A DNA stretch of 64,000 nt, from positions 1,369,648 through 1,433,647 of the forward strand of contig NW_006763144.1 of the NCBI RefSeq assembly GCF_000264905.1, given 5' to 3'. A program made the translations under genes and the position numbers. Under the pieces are notes generated by a model. That model made no database searches, was not told where the DNA came from, and worked only from the letters and a program-made list of their open reading frames with translations. Below are positions 1 to 12,926 of the stretch, one piece after another. Within the stretch, counting starts at the first letter, position 1. Every line of letters begins with the position of its first letter. Source of the DNA: Stereum hirsutum FP-91666 SS1. Its lineage: Eukaryota; Basidiomycota; Agaricomycetes; Russulales; Stereaceae.

Positions 1-2432
1 AGAGTTGGTGTCCATTTTTGAGCATAACCAACAGAATGAGCGGTCGTTCTGGCCGTACCTCTTGGCTTATGTCGGGGTACAGTTCCTTAGAGATGGAGGT
101 ATCAACCTCGTTCGTCAAGTAGGTGATTTTACCGGCACCGTGCCACAAGCGCTTCGACAGAGGAACTGGATGGCTGGCACTGATGCTATCTCTAGACGTT
201 GTGGGACCGCGTAGAGCAGTATTCTGAGAGAGGTGAGTGTGGTGTCCTGGGTTCTGTAGTGTGGGCGGACTGGTGCAAGTTCTCATTGTTATCGGTGTAG
301 AAATGGGCCTATTGACGTACAAACACCTGCTGAATCTGTCGTACGGATTTCATGCCAATCGCAAGACCGGGGAAGTGCTCTCTGCGATCGACAGAGGAAA
401 AGAGGTCAACCGTACACTGGAGGTAAGTCTCACACCACCTCCTTCTCCACTCTCCCTTACATTGTTTCTGAACATGCGTCATTATGCGCAGACCGTCCTG
501 TTCACGTTCATACCCAATATCATTGATCTCTTCGCTTCGATATTTGTCATTACTTACAGACTGGACTGGACGGTCGCCGTCATTCTGGTGGTTGAGATGA
601 GTACTTACGGTTAGTACTAGCCACGGCCTCTTATATTGCCCTTCTTCTTGCTTAAGGTTGGGTCACAGCTATCGCTAGTTCGGTTCTGAACAAATGGCTC
701 ACCAAAAGGCGAAGGGACTATATCGCCCTCGCCGACGTGTGTTCATGTTCCTTCATTTCTTACTTTCGGAGAAGCTGACATCTAGATGCGTGATGCAGAA
801 ATCGCGCACGATGTATACGGACTGTTTGATCAACTACGAGACCGTGAAGTATTTCAATGGGGAGCAGCACGAGCTCGATCGGTGGAGAGAGACGTTCTTG
901 GAGAGTCAGAACGCTTATATGCGTCTTGACGGTGCGTCTATGTCGATTCTAATCTGAAGAGACCGATCTGACCAACGTTTGGACTGATGCTGGCTGTCAG
1001 TCGGGTGGAATCTATTCAGCTTGGTGCAGACGTTGATTACGGTAAGATATGCTCAAACTCCTGCTCACTTTGTACTAATGACTGGTCGGTCTTGTTACTA
1101 TAGAGTCTTGGCCTGCTCCTCAGCAGCATGATCATCTCGCACCGAGTCGCGCAGGGCGTCCTGTCCGCGAGCGACTTCGTGTTCTTCATCATGTACCTCG
1201 GTCAGCTCTACGGTCCGCTCAACATCATCGGCTGGATATATCAGATGACGAACAGCTCGTTGATCAACACCGAGAAACTACTGCGGATATTGAACGAGCC
1301 GACTGAGATCAATGATAAACCAGGGGCGCAGGATTTGGTGGTTACGGACGGGGAGATCGAGTTTGGTGAGCGTTTGCTTAACTGTGGAGGGCTTGGGCGG
1401 TTGCTGAACGCTAGGGTTCGTAGACAATGTCATCTTCTCGTACGAGAAGAGCGGAAAGACGGATGCGCTCAAGAGAGTGTCTTTCAAAGTGCCCAAAGGT
1501 AGTTCAGTGGCATTGGTCGGAGAGGTATGTGTAAGAGGCCGAACGACAGAGACTACCGTGTTGACGTGTGGTATTAGTCTGGTGCAGGAAAATCCACAGT
1601 CTTTAAGCTCATGTATAGGTTCTACGACCTCCCGCCAGGATCCGGGCGCATCACCATCGACGGTCAAGACATCAGGGACGTGACACAAGACTCGCTCCGC
1701 CGTGCCATTGGCGTTGTGCCGCAAGAGGCCGTTTTGTTCAATGGCACGGTGGGATACAACATCGGATATGGGAAGCTGGGCGCGACCCAGGCAGAAATCG
1801 AGGAGGCTGCGAAGGCAGCTCAGATGCACGAGAGGGTGGTCGGGTTCAAGAACGGTTATGAGACAAAGGTGGGCGAGCGTGGCATCCGGCTGAGTGGTGG
1901 CGAGAAGCAGCGTGTGGCCATTGCGCGGACCATCTTGAAAAGCCCCCCGGTGTTGCTGTTGGATGAGGCGACGAGGTGAGTCTGACTCGATGTCTAAAGG
2001 AGAGTGAGCTGATGGTGGCGAGAAGTGCGTTGGACACGTCGACCGAGAAAGTGATCCAGAAGGCGCTTCGAAGCCTGGTGAAAGGCAGGACGTCGATCTC
2101 TATCGCACATCGACTCTCTGTACGTTGACCTGCTCTTTCCTCCGGGACCATTACTAAATATCATTCTTGAGCAGACGATCGCAAGTGCAGACATGTGAGC
2201 GGGTTGGTCTGCAGTCTGTACGACATATTTCTCACGGTTGTGTTATTTTAGCATCCTGGTGTTCAAGAACGGGGAGATAGTGGAGAGGGGCAACCACAAA
2301 GAGCTGTTGAAACTGGACGGGGTGTTTGCGTCTATGTGGGCGGAGCAGATACACGCAGCGGAAGCAGAGGTCGAGGTAAAGGACGAGGAGAAAGCAGAGG
2401 CGGAGGGAAAGGATGAGGAGACAATAGAGTAG
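1..2432 (+). CDS. HMT1/ABCB6-type half ABC transporter, 5'-truncated
   Basis: ATP-driven export of conjugated metals or thiols across a vacuolar or mitochondrial membrane is the known role of this family; substrate here is inferred only. The start lies left of the window. Exons joined in frame give a transmembrane domain containing [27 protein letters not shown] coupling-helix residues (seen as [11 protein letters not shown]) and [15 protein letters not shown]. The nucleotide-binding domain follows: Walker A (SGAGKST, about 1583-1600), Q-loop [14 protein letters not shown], signature LSGGEKQR (1891-1914), Walker [10 protein letters not shown]-loop SALDTS and H-loop SIAHRLS. The tail is acidic and Glu/Lys-rich. 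At least eight short introns interrupt it. Coupling-helix and linker residues resemble ABCB6/HMT1 more than mitochondrial ATM1, so that subfamily is preferred, but a phylogeny is not available here. Stop TAG at 2430-2432; the next gene starts about 130 bp downstream on the same strand. Confidence 0.9.
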
Positions 2433-2565
2433 ACACGGCGCTGTGCTGAAACACAATGTGACACGAGTGTGGCGGGGTGGGGCGCAGCTTACGTAATGAA
2501 GTCGAACGTGGGGGTTGACGGTGGCGGGAATCGAATTTGGCTTGTTGCTTGTCACTGTGATTGTG

Positions 2566-5500
2566 ATGTCGACCTCTGAGGAGATCACCCCTCGCACTCG
2601 CGTCTATCGCAACCCTCCGCGGAGTGCGAGAGTCGATGATCATACCCCGACCGCGGGCCCGTCCCGTCTAGCCATGAACACGCCCCATCCGGCCTCTCCC
2701 TTCCTCGACGACGACGACGACGAGGCCACGCCCAGGGGAAACGCCCGCAACAACTTCACCCCCTCCTCTCCCACAGAGACCCCCCGTCTGCGCGACATTC
2801 TTGCTCGTTACCAGTCTCTTCACAACGACCCCCGCCAGGCATCTCAGCTCATCAACGAGCGCACGCCCTCACTGCCTTCCGAACTAGAGTCCGACGAGCC
2901 CCAACATCACTCTTTTGCGAGCGAGGCCCTCAGCCGCCTGTTTTCTCATGCCCTGCGCGAGCCAGGCAGCACCCCCACGAAGAAGAACACGCGAAGAAAC
3001 AGCATCGACACGAGCGAGGTCGAGGTTGTGGAGGATAGCCCGAGGCTGGAGAGGATCGCACAGGAGCGCGCGCGTAACAAGGGCAAGCGGAAAAGCATGA
3101 GCGACGAGGAGGCAGAGAGGTCTTCAAGTACGTCTGCGATCGTTTCTCTACCATTCCCATCGCGAACTGACCGTTATTTTCAAGAATCGACGCGCGACTG
3201 GGAAAACGCGTCCTCGCGGTCGTCCCAGGCCGCCCATTTTGATGCCTTGAGAAGACAGCTCAAGGCGTCCCACCCCGACACGGACAGTGCGTGTCAGCTC
3301 TTTTCCACTTTTTCGACGCGTTTTCGAGCTCTTTTCTCTTGTAGACTCTGTTACAGACGACGATGGCGATACAAGCCGCGATACCGCCGAGCTTGTGCGC
3401 CAGTTTAGCTCCGAATCTTTCTCACTCCCTGCCGCCACCAGTACGCCCGCGCGTTCTCTCATGTACCCCTCTCAAATGCACATGCATTCAGGTCAGTACC
3501 CATCCTACGCCTATGCAACACGAGATTATTGATCGCAAGGCGACAGATCTTATGGAATCCGACTCTGAGATGCATAGAGCTATTGGTGGTTCTGATAGTC
3601 TCGACGGTTCAGCGTCTCTTCCACCAGTCCGGCCTTCAAAAAGCCCCAGAACGGGTCCTCGTCCACTAGGTCACACGAACTCCATGCCGAACGTGGGAGA
3701 TGCTCCATCGGATTCGGCATACAATCAGCCTCGAGCAGAGAGTAAAAGAGCAGAGAATAAAATTGGCCGTAAGTAGATTCGACTTCATGTATTCCATTCA
3801 TACCTGACAGCTGACACCGAATCAAAGTCGGACGCGCGAGCTCGCTACCTTCTGCCGATTGTGAGTTTATGACGTTTCACATTGTGTCCGTGCTTTCGAT
3901 CGTTTACATGATGTGCTGGTACAGTCCAGAACCCCACGACCACAACTCCCCCACGAGACACACTTCGTCATCACCGCACCTCTCATTCGCAAAACGGGTC
4001 ACCACTTGTTCTGCCACTCACTTCCAGGAGGAGCAGCGTCGCTTCAATAAAAAGTTTTGACAGCGACTTCTCCTCGCACGTTAGCTCGGTTGGCAGCAGC
4101 GCAGACTGTACGTTTCCGTTTTTCGAATTTTTATTTTTTGTCTTGTACACCTCTGAATATACGCCGAATACACAGATCGAGACCGCCAGAGAGAAATCGA
4201 GAAAGAGAAGAACGCCGAACGCGAGAGAATGTGGAACAAACCAAAGGCTTCACCTGGTAGTAGAAACCGGACCACATCCAATCTGAGCGTGCATAATCTC
4301 TCCGACCACCGAAGACGCACGTCCAGCAACGCTTCCCGGCCAACGTCCGCGATGTCCACGGTCTCGAGGGATGATTTCAGACCAGCATCACCCACCGGAT
4401 CTGCCGTTTCTAGCAGCATTCGCTCGTCTGTTGGCGAGGAGGTGGTGGTAGTTTCGCAGGAACGGGAGAGGAACTGGAATTCTCCGCATCCAAAGTGGAA
4501 TCATACCCCTAGACGGTCATTGTCGCCTTTGCCGCAGATTACCCCTTCCCCACCACATGCGCAGGCACGGACAAGGCCTTCCCCAGGGGCCCGACCACGT
4601 TCGCAAGTGATAATGCCGACGAAGGCGCAGATGCCTACCACTCCAAGGACGAGAACTCAGAGTCTTGAGGCATCAGCGATGATGACCCCACCTAAAGATG
4701 ACTTGCACGCGACTCTGAGGACGAGTAAGAGTCCTACTGCTAATGTCAGTCCATCGCCGTCGCCTTCGCCTCTTGGTGCTCGCCGCACTTCTAGGGACAT
4801 GACGAAGTCGCCTTCGCCTTCACCAGGGTCTTTGCGTGCGAGACCAAACTCCTCATACTCAACGCCTAACATTCATGGCGAGCTCGTCGATCGTACGAAT
4901 CGTCTCTCGCCTCGCCCGAGGCCGTCTTCGTACCATGCTTCCTCGTCCTCGCTTGACCAACGGTCGCGCCATCAGCTAGGCCCTCGTCCCAATAGCCCAA
5001 TCCCATCTACCACCCCAGAAAAACCGCCTCCGAACGGGTACGGAAGCGCTGACAGCACGCCGGAAGGGAAGGATAGCCCCAGTCGAGGTCTGAGCTCACA
5101 TTTCGGGTTCAGGTTCCCCAAAAACAAGCCCTTACCTCCGCTCGACCTCGGTGATTCACCAGAACGGCGTATCGTCTCTGCTTCTGCTAGGTCGTCGAGT
5201 AGGGCGAGTCTTGGTGGTGGAAAGCCGAGCCATATACCGGTCAGGTCGCCGGGCGATAAATCGAGGTCGTCAAGTTCCGGGTCGGTGGTCTCGAACGATT
5301 TGAATGGGAGATCGCCTTCCGGATCCCCAACTTCATCTCCGACGTTTCAGAGGGGCCATAAGCGGACTACGACGGAGTTTAGCGAGGGCACCGGGTCGAT
5401 GCCGCAAAGCACCACGCCACCGCCGATGACGCCGACAATATATGTCGGGTCTGAGCAGGAGCTGGATGCGGAGGTCGATATGGATCTTGAGTCAGAGCCT

Positions 5501-7891
5501 GAAGTCCAGGTTGAGGGGCGTGAGTGGGAAGATCATCACGATGATGATTCTGTTCGTGGTGAGTGGCGTATAACGTCTTTGTATCTCGATCGTCTTGAGG
5601 CTGATTTTTTGCCCAACTTGTGTTTTTCAGAGAGTGATGAAGAGATGTCAGTCGTTGCGACACCTCTTGCGAGAACTATCGACCTTGAGGATATGTCGAG
5701 TCCGGCACCTGTAGACTTGAGTCCATCACCTCCGTCGTCCCCACCGCCACAGCGATCTCACGGCCGCGATTTTCTCTCCATCGAGCGAACTAATAATCAC
5801 GATCTCGCTCGTCTGCAACGCGCCCTTGGCACCTCGCCTGCTCCTTCATCTCCTCCACGAGAAAGGACACCGTCACCACCTTCTACCCCGCCACTACCGA
5901 CTCAGCCGGAGTCGCCTTTCCTTTCACCTACCAAACAAGAATTACCTACCTTCGAGATCTCCACGCTTTCTACGCCTCCCCGCAAGTCGGCATCCAACTC
6001 CTTCGCTGCATCTAGAGCTGAGTACGCGACGCCATCACCGCCGAAGGGAGGATTGCCAGACTTGCCTGGACCGCCGTCCGACGACGAAAATGATGTAGAG
6101 AGGACACCTGTACGGTCGAAGTCCACACCGCGACAGGTCCAACAGCTCGAGTTCTCGACGTTGAAGACTCCAGCGGTACCAGGGGCCTGGTTGACGACGC
6201 CTGCTCCCGCCAAACAAGAACCTGCAAAAAACGCGAGACGGGGTTTGGACGATTCATACCTTGGTCAGAAACCAAAGAAGACCTCGAGGGGGAGGTCGAA
6301 TTCGGATTCGCAGGTCGAGGACAATGACGGGAGGCCGGAGGAGAGGACTCCGCTGAATCCGCTGAATAGGACGAACTCTTTGCCGATGAGGACGCCTGCT
6401 CCGCCTGGGGCTTGGGTCACTACGCCAGCAACTGTCGCAAGACGGAGGAGTCTGTTGAAGGTACGGTTCGAGGAGGAGGCTCCACCGCCGAACTTCACTT
6501 CCGATAGTGCTCCTTCGGACACGGAGGGGATCTTGCCGGGGGTCAAGTTCGATGTCGACGGCTCGGAGAGTTCCCTGAATGGGTTGGAGTTCGTTCCGGG
6601 GCCGGCTGTGGTGTCTCAGGTGCCGGACATGGATATGGAGGGCGGGGAGGACCTTTCGTTCGAGGGTGTACATGAGAGTTCACCATCGCCTGTGAAGTCG
6701 GAGACGAGGCTGCCACCGACTTCGTCTTCGAACGGGCACGCGAACGGGGATCACCGATCGTCCGAGCCACCGACGACGCCTCTGAGAGCGCTTGCTTCTC
6801 CGTTTAGAGGGAAGAGGGAGACGCCGAATGGGAGCGTCCGGATGGTGGATGAGTTTGGTGAGGTGCGGGGTGGGGAGGAGAAGCCGGCTGGGAGCCCGTT
6901 GAGGAGGGATATCTCGGTGTCGATGAGGATGCCGGGGGGCACGTTGCAGACGCCGAGGAGTAAGAGTGTGGTGAGGATTTTAGACGCGATGGGGAGAGAG
7001 GTCGAGGAGGAGGGGAGGGCGAATGAGAGTGATTCAACTATACTCAGTGGGTATGAGTCGCCGGCGGACCGGGCGGCGGCGTTGGCGAGGGTGAAGAAGG
7101 TGACGGCCGATTTGAAGGTGGGGTTGGGGGATGCGCAGAGGTATGTTTTATCTTTTGTGTTATAAATTTGAACCATTGTTGACGTCTCTTCGATAGGTTG
7201 AGCGACTTCCCTGCGAATGGTACGCGGTTGCAAGAACTAGACAATGTGTCGGCGGCGGCGCGGGAAGCAAGAACAAGGATCTCTCTTGCGCTCAAGCAGG
7301 CAGAGAATGGGCAGACGCAAAGGGTCAGGAGCGCCTCCGGACCTCTGGCCACGCTCATCAGCAAGCAGAAGAGCGCTTTGGTAAGTTCTGCTCCATGTTT
7401 ACATGACACATTAATTGACCATGATGAGGTTACACAGTCCAATCTCGTACCACGACCGACATCTATTTGGAACCCATGGTTCATCACGAGTTTTTTCCTT
7501 CTACAAATTATCATCATTATCTTTATGTATAGGTGTGTATTTTTACTTCGATTTCACTGTTCATTTTCTCACTTGCGCCGTAATTAGACTTTCAGTCAAA
7601 TATGCGAAACACCAATTCCTCACGAGCTACTTCGATCCATTCTATGCCGACCTCCATCTCCACAGGGACAAATCTTATGCCAACTACGACCCGAAAGTCT
7701 TCGAAATCTACCACAAAGCATCCTCGGCTGACTCATCCCATCTCGCTCTGCGCCTCCTCCAGAAAGCCTCGTCAGCGATATGGAACGGCCTCACCGGGAC
7801 TGTTGCAAGATGGCAGAGGTCTGCCTGGGATGCGTGGGGTGTTCCCAGCATTCCGGTGCAGACGAAGCGTGTGGCGTGGCCGCCTAGTTGA
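2566..7891 (+). CDS. Large disordered protein with C-terminal membrane anchor, function unknown
   Basis: I do not recognise the family. The first usable ATG is 2566 (MSTSEE...). Several short exons up to about 4.2 kb encode Ser/Pro/Arg-rich sequence with a DDDDDEAT stretch. One long exon (about 4.2-7.14 kb) is almost wholly low complexity, rich in SPSPSP, TPP and acidic runs. It carries two copies of a short motif, TPAVPGAWLTTP and TPAPPGAWVTTP (6161-6202 and 6386-6427). After it comes a probable alpha-helical stretch (DRAAALARVKKVTADL, then LQELDNVSAAAREARTRI). Near the end a hydrophobic segment FFLLQIIIIIFMYR (about 7490-7530) is followed, across an intron, by a conserved-looking tail RLSVKYAKHQFLTSYFDPF. 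The layout of long disordered region, helix, single membrane span and short tail suggests an organelle- or nuclear-envelope-anchored scaffold; this is inference. Confidence 0.75.
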
Positions 7892-9453
7892 AGCGTTAGG
7901 CAACATCCTTGGGCTTGAAGACTATGCCACCTCTTTTTTTTTATATATACGAAATATCTGATGATAGCTTCGGTACGGACTCGATTTTTATCTTCCTTCT
8001 TCTATATCTTTCCCCTCTGCCTATCTTTTCACACTAGGCGCTACCCAATCTCTTGATTTCCTTATACCAATCTATCAATGTTACCTTCCCTCTTGATTCG
8101 AAGTTTCCCAGCGATTTGTTCTGTCCTGTCCTGTCTTGTTTTCATAAGTTGTTCCGTTGTAGTTTTCTTTTGAAGTACTGTTTTCCAATGTGTCTGTTGG
8201 ATACCATCGTTCCCCTTCATCCTCCATCCTTTGGTTTTTCCTTACAAGGTTCGGCGCGCGCTCGTCACATCCCTCCTCTATGGGACCTTTTATTTTCTCT
8301 GTTGTACCGTTTACATGTTTAGGCTGGAACTGATACTCACTAACTGCAATGCGTTACGATATTTCATGGTGCTTTCCTGTTGTGCGATTGTGGCGTGCCG
8401 TACGAAAACCAGGTGGCGACCAATGTGAAAACATTGCGGTGCCAATGGTCTCCACTCGTTTGCGCAGTACCAGCAAGACCATTTTCCAAGACTCTTCCTC
8501 TCCCTCCTCCCGGTTTACCTCCTCTCTGACTCCCCTTCTCTTTCGTCAGGAATCGACTCCGAGTCGATTCATCCGAGTAGCTTGAAGGACCACAATCATC
8601 AGAACTTCAACGACCTTTACACCATGTTTGACCCGCTCCGTATAATTGCTTGGCAACTGGCCCACACTAGGTCACGCACGCACTAAGTACCACAGTCCTG
8701 GGAATGCTCACACATGTACAACAGCACTGATCTGCCCACAAGCACTTCTTTCCTGACTATCTCCTGGACGACCCAGACGTTTTTAATCATCTTCTGCCGC
8801 TTGTGGTTTGTTGCGGAATGCCGTTTTATTGCTGCAAAGTTGGCAAGGGCACCGACGATACCGCACTACTGCCGGCCTGGAGCTGTAAGTATTGATTGCT
8901 ACAGGAGAGGATGACGAGATGAAGAGGCGCTCTCAAGCTTAGAGCCATGGTTGTTCGAACTATTTTGGAAGAGTTCAGACGACGATTTCTACGATCTCAG
9001 GGATCATCTCAGCACCCGCTCAAATTGCTGCTGTCCTCGTCTGTCCTCATGACAGTAACTTCGCTGACGTTCACAAGTTGCCTATACAGTATACGTCGAG
9101 TAGTCGGCCGAGCGGCTACCGGACGTATTGGTTGCCGTTGTACACTCTGATTGTACCTTGACATGCACTTGGGCGATTTCTTCCCTCATTTCACCGAGAT
9201 GCCTGGAAATCTGGAATATGCTCGTTGTCAAGGCCGAGCGGACTCGAGGGCGTATATAACAAGCTCTCCCCAGGTCCCTTGCTCTCCATCTGTGCCGGGT
9301 GCCAGCTAGCTTCGACAACCTCTCCTTCCTTTTGCCTTACCTCTCCTTTTTTCATTCAACTTCATCGCAGCCAGTCTGCTCACTCTGCTCTTTTCGCCCC
9401 CTTCACTCTACACTTGTTAACCCTTACCCCAACCAAATCTTCCGATCTTTCAA
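7892..9453. other. Intergenic, no gene seen
   Basis: Pyrimidine-rich sequence with many stops in all frames and no exon chain that I can join. It should hold the 3' UTR of the upstream gene and the promoter of the small secreted protein. A 21-bp palindrome lies at 8550-8570. Confidence 0.6.
9251..9259 (+). promoter_or_regulatory. TATA box of small secreted protein gene
   Basis: CGTATATAA lies about 195 bp before the ATG at 9454, followed by a CT-rich stretch typical of fungal transcription start regions. Confidence 0.55.
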
Positions 9454-10262
9454 ATGGCTCGCTTTGCTCTCTTTGCTCTCGTCGTCTCTGCCGCTTGCGG
9501 TGTCCTCGCTGCGCCTACGGCCATGCGCCGCGCCTCCAACGGCACCTTCGCTCTGCAAGAGTGAGTTGCAACGAAGTCTCGATCTATCACATATACTAAT
9601 GCCCGTGTGTGCATCTCTTTCGATAGTTACGCAGACTTCCAGATCTCCGACGGTGTTGCTGGAACTGCTGAGGCAGAGGCTAACGCTGTCTTCGTCGGTA
9701 CGTCTACCTTCTTGATCCCTTGAGGGGACGTATAGGACTTCGTATCTAACTGGCGATTGTTTCTTCGTCCGTGTAGACCCCTTCGCCGGTGTCGACCTTG
9801 CCACCGTTGACTCTACATCTCTCGACAACCTCCAGACCATGCGTGAGGCAGCCGAGTCTGCTGAGACGGACGACTTTAACCCTCAGATCGATGCCGCTTC
9901 CGGCGATGCGGGTGCGTCTTAGTCTTTCTCTCTTCTGCTAGGGACATAAATTGATGTTTGCTCGTGTGATATTTTGCAGCTGATGCGCTCCAGGTCGGAA
10001 AGATTAAGAACAAGGTCCTCAAGTTGACGGGCGAAGTTCAGGGCCTGAACATCAAGATTGCGCAAGCTCAGGCCAACGGCGACGATACCAGTGACCTCGA
10101 GTCCGACCTTGCCGCTGAACAGTACGTCTCTTGTTACATCTTTTCCACCTGGTCTTTCCTGACCATGTCATCTTCATTGTGAACAGGAAAAAGTTGACCA
10201 CCAACATCGCGACCGACACGAAGAGCGCGGGTGCTACCTCCCAGGCGGCGACACTCTCATGA
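9454..10262 (+). CDS. Small secreted protein, cysteine-free
   Basis: Five exons (9454-9560, 9627-9697, 9777-9911, 9980-10121, 10187-10262) join in frame with canonical GT-AG borders and give a protein of about 175 residues. Residues 1-20 (MARFALFALVVSAACGVLAA) are a clear signal peptide. The mature part starts PTAMRRASNGTF, with one possible N-glycosylation site (NGT), and contains no cysteine. The C-terminal half (KIKNKVLKLTGEVQGLNIKI, then a Glu/Gln/Lys-rich stretch) has heptad-like spacing and probably forms a helix or coiled coil. Similar small secreted proteins without known function are common in Agaricomycetes. A TATA box about 195 bp upstream suggests a well-expressed gene. Whether it acts in the wall, as an effector or otherwise cannot be told. 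Confidence 0.85.
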
Positions 10263-11162
10263 TCCGACTGATCTGAGTGCTGTTCGCTGTCTGAGATGTG
10301 CATTATACCCGTTGCTTTGCCCTTTACTTCTTGGTTGTCCGTGTAGTGTTCTCCTGGTCTCTCTTGCTTGTCCTGTACGTTCATCTTGTGTTCGGAGTTT
10401 TTCTTTGATATGAAAATGGAGAGTTAGGCACTTGGTTGTCTTTGCATCTATATCGCTCAGAGTGATCAGTCCAATTTCTGCGAGACACCTTAGAATGACG
10501 CTTTGGGCCTAGGCTCGTTTGACCTGGCGGGACCTACCCTTTACGAACGGAGGTTGCATCCTTGAAGGTTCTCTTCCTGTGGCAAGCAGATCTCACATAG
10601 GATCCTCGATCACTTGTGTCAGAATCGAGTCGATGGGACTGCCCTTACGCTTGTTTCAAACTGTTTCGATCTCCTGGGGCTTCTGAGCTCTGAATTCACC
10701 CTTGGTGATACAAAGAGATAAAAAGAAACTGTAAGAAACACCATCTCGACGACGCGTTATGGCGCACACGGTCCACAACTCAAGCACTCGAGAAAGACAG
10801 GAGAAAGACGTCGAAGCGGACGTCGGAAGATTCCTGGCCAATCCATATATATATTGTATCCGGCGGTGAGACAAGTGATGCAATTTTGGAGCGGAACGTC
10901 GGGCGAAGCAGGCGGCTCGCTTCTTTCGTCATAATTTTCCACGAATCCTGCCCAACAGTCCGTTTAATTTTGAGGCCTCCCGGACCCCTTTACGCGTCGG
11001 TATATATACCTTTGGGATGACGCCTCTAAATATCACCCCGCCGCTCTACCGCCAACACGACCCCATAACCTCAGTGAGCATCTGTCCTCCCAATCGACCC
11101 GTTCAAAACACTAACTTGATATTGACCTCTCCTAGACTCAGTAACGACTGCCATACCTTACG
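10263..11162. other. Intergenic, promoter of PalI-like gene
   Basis: No exon chain seen. A good TATA box sits near the right end; an AT run (TATATATATTGTAT) at about 10845-10858 may be a second promoter element. Confidence 0.55.
11001..11010 (+). promoter_or_regulatory. TATA box of PalI-like gene
   Basis: GGTATATATACC palindromic TATA element 153-162 bp before the ATG at 11163. Confidence 0.55.
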
Positions 11163-11981
11163 ATGCCCGCCGGTGCCGCCATCCCTGGTCTGTTCTTCTG
11201 CTTCACGGCGATGGTTCTGCTAGTATTCGTGCGTCTCGAATACTTCTGGCTCTTCTCTCATTTTCCTGATCTTTCGGTGCATGCTCTGCAGGTCTCTGTG
11301 TCCGCCCCGACCTGGAACAAGATATATTTCCTGGACGCAAATAAGAGCAGTCAAGACATTCATTTCGGCGTGTTCGGGTACACGGGCACAGGGACCTCCT
11401 TCGGATATTATTTCGATGCAGACACGCTTGGGTACACGTACGTGGATCAATGGTACTACGCACATCCATGAAACTCACATCACACCTTCAGCGACTCGCG
11501 ACTTAACGACGAAATTATTCACAACCTCACCAAGACTTTGATTCTCCACCCAATTGGTATGTATAGTCTGGCATGAGACAAAGACCACATTATTGAGGAT
11601 TGTTGTATTTGCCCAGCTGCCGGCCTCTCTGGTCTTGCATTCCTTTTCGGACTCCTCGGGGCTTCATACCATCGCGCAGGAACTGTTCTCATGACCCTCA
11701 CCGCCGCGCTCGCATTCCTCACCACCCTCGTCGCCTGGGTCCTCGATATGGTCCTCTTCGGCATCGCACGCAACCGCTTCCGCGACAATGGATTCAACTC
11801 GCAATATGGTAACGCCACCTGGATGACGCTCGGCGCTACGGTAAGCACGTTCCAGCAACCACTGACTACTTTGTGCTCATATGTACATACTCCTCAGGCC
11901 TCCTTGTTACTGGCCTTCTGCACTGCTGCTCTTGGTGTCTGTGGGCCCTACAGGCGCCGCAAGACTGAGGCCACTTACTGA
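11163..11981 (+). CDS. PalI/RIM9 (SUR7-like) four-span membrane protein
   Basis: Exons 11163-11228, 11292-11437, 11492-11556, 11617-11840 and 11898-11981 join in frame to a protein of about 194 residues. The first span is IPGLFFCFTAMVLLVFVSVS. An extracellular loop follows (FGVFGYTGTGTSFGYYF, then IHNLTKTLILHPIAAG). Three further spans follow: GLSGLAFLFGLLGA, MTLTAALAFLTTLVAWVLDM and TASLLLAFCTAALGVCG. It ends in a short basic tail (PYRRRKTEATY). The topology and the W-x-K loop start after span 1 fit the SUR7/PalI family. PalI/Rim9 proteins assist ambient-pH sensing at the plasma membrane with PalH; many basidiomycete members are uncharacterised paralogs, so the pH role is inference. The long Ser/Pro-rich tail of classical PalI is absent. 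Confidence 0.8.
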
Positions 11982-12926
11982 ACGATCATTAACGTCCCAT
12001 CTCATGTCTTCGTCACTTCCTCCTTCTCGACATGTTTCAATAACACTTCCACGAGTCTGCAACTTGTTCTTCTGTCTGTACGCCCATTCTTCTGGAACTT
12101 ACTGTAGCAAAACCCGTCCCTCTTCTCGTCCATATCCTTCTTATGTGGTGTCCACTTTGTGTCCCGATTCCTGTGTATCATCTTCGTACTTTTTGAAGGA
12201 CTGTGTATACCTCAGTGGTTGACTTACTTTACGTCCTTTTAGTGAAACATAACACCGTTCACTCCTGCTTTCACGGTATTGTGGCCCCTTCGTGAGTGGC
12301 GAGGCTATCGGAGTCCGGCAGTCGGCCAAAAATAACTTGATCCTTGTTTCTATCTCCAACATGTCTTGAACCAACTCTGTCAATCCCTGGTGCGGGCATC
12401 ACCGACGTGTTTTGGCTTGAGATTTCGAGGATTGTCCCTCATATCTCTTAACCGACTGGGGTATGAACAGTCAAATTGTCCTACTAATGCTCATATTTGT
12501 CTATGCAAAATCCGTTTCAAGAGTTCTTACGGCGCAAAGTCTCAGGCAAGACGCTGCTCATGATGATGATGATGACGAGACGGCGGCACTTCTGATTGGT
12601 ACAGTTACCCTACCGAACTTCCTGTGAAGAAACCTTGCCGCGGATGGAAGTCGTGTACACAGATGGAACTTGCGCATTTGACGCGCTGGTCCTGCTGACT
12701 GGACTCATCCACGCCCTTCCGACAGAACTGTGTCGAATGAGCGTCGTATGCAGATAATAGGAGTATATAGCCTGCCGATGCTGCGAGACTGTTATCCAAA
12801 GCTTTTCTGCAGTCGTTCATCCATACCGATCTGGTACGTGTCATCTGCTTATAATATGTAGGCTATATTCCCTGAAGGTGCAGGATGCTCTCGATCCACA
12901 GAATACAGCCTGTCTTTGTCGGCACC
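11982..12926. other. Intergenic, no gene seen
   Basis: No joinable exons. A TATATAG at 12764-12770 lies about 160 bp before the dehydrogenase ATG and may be its TATA box. A short (GAT)n run is seen at about 12560-12576. Confidence 0.5.

Noticed and set aside
4229..7165. Long exon read as a separate intronless gene starting at 4229
   Set aside because: Upstream exons join in frame and the sequence continues across introns to the membrane anchor and stop at 7891, so it is one gene.
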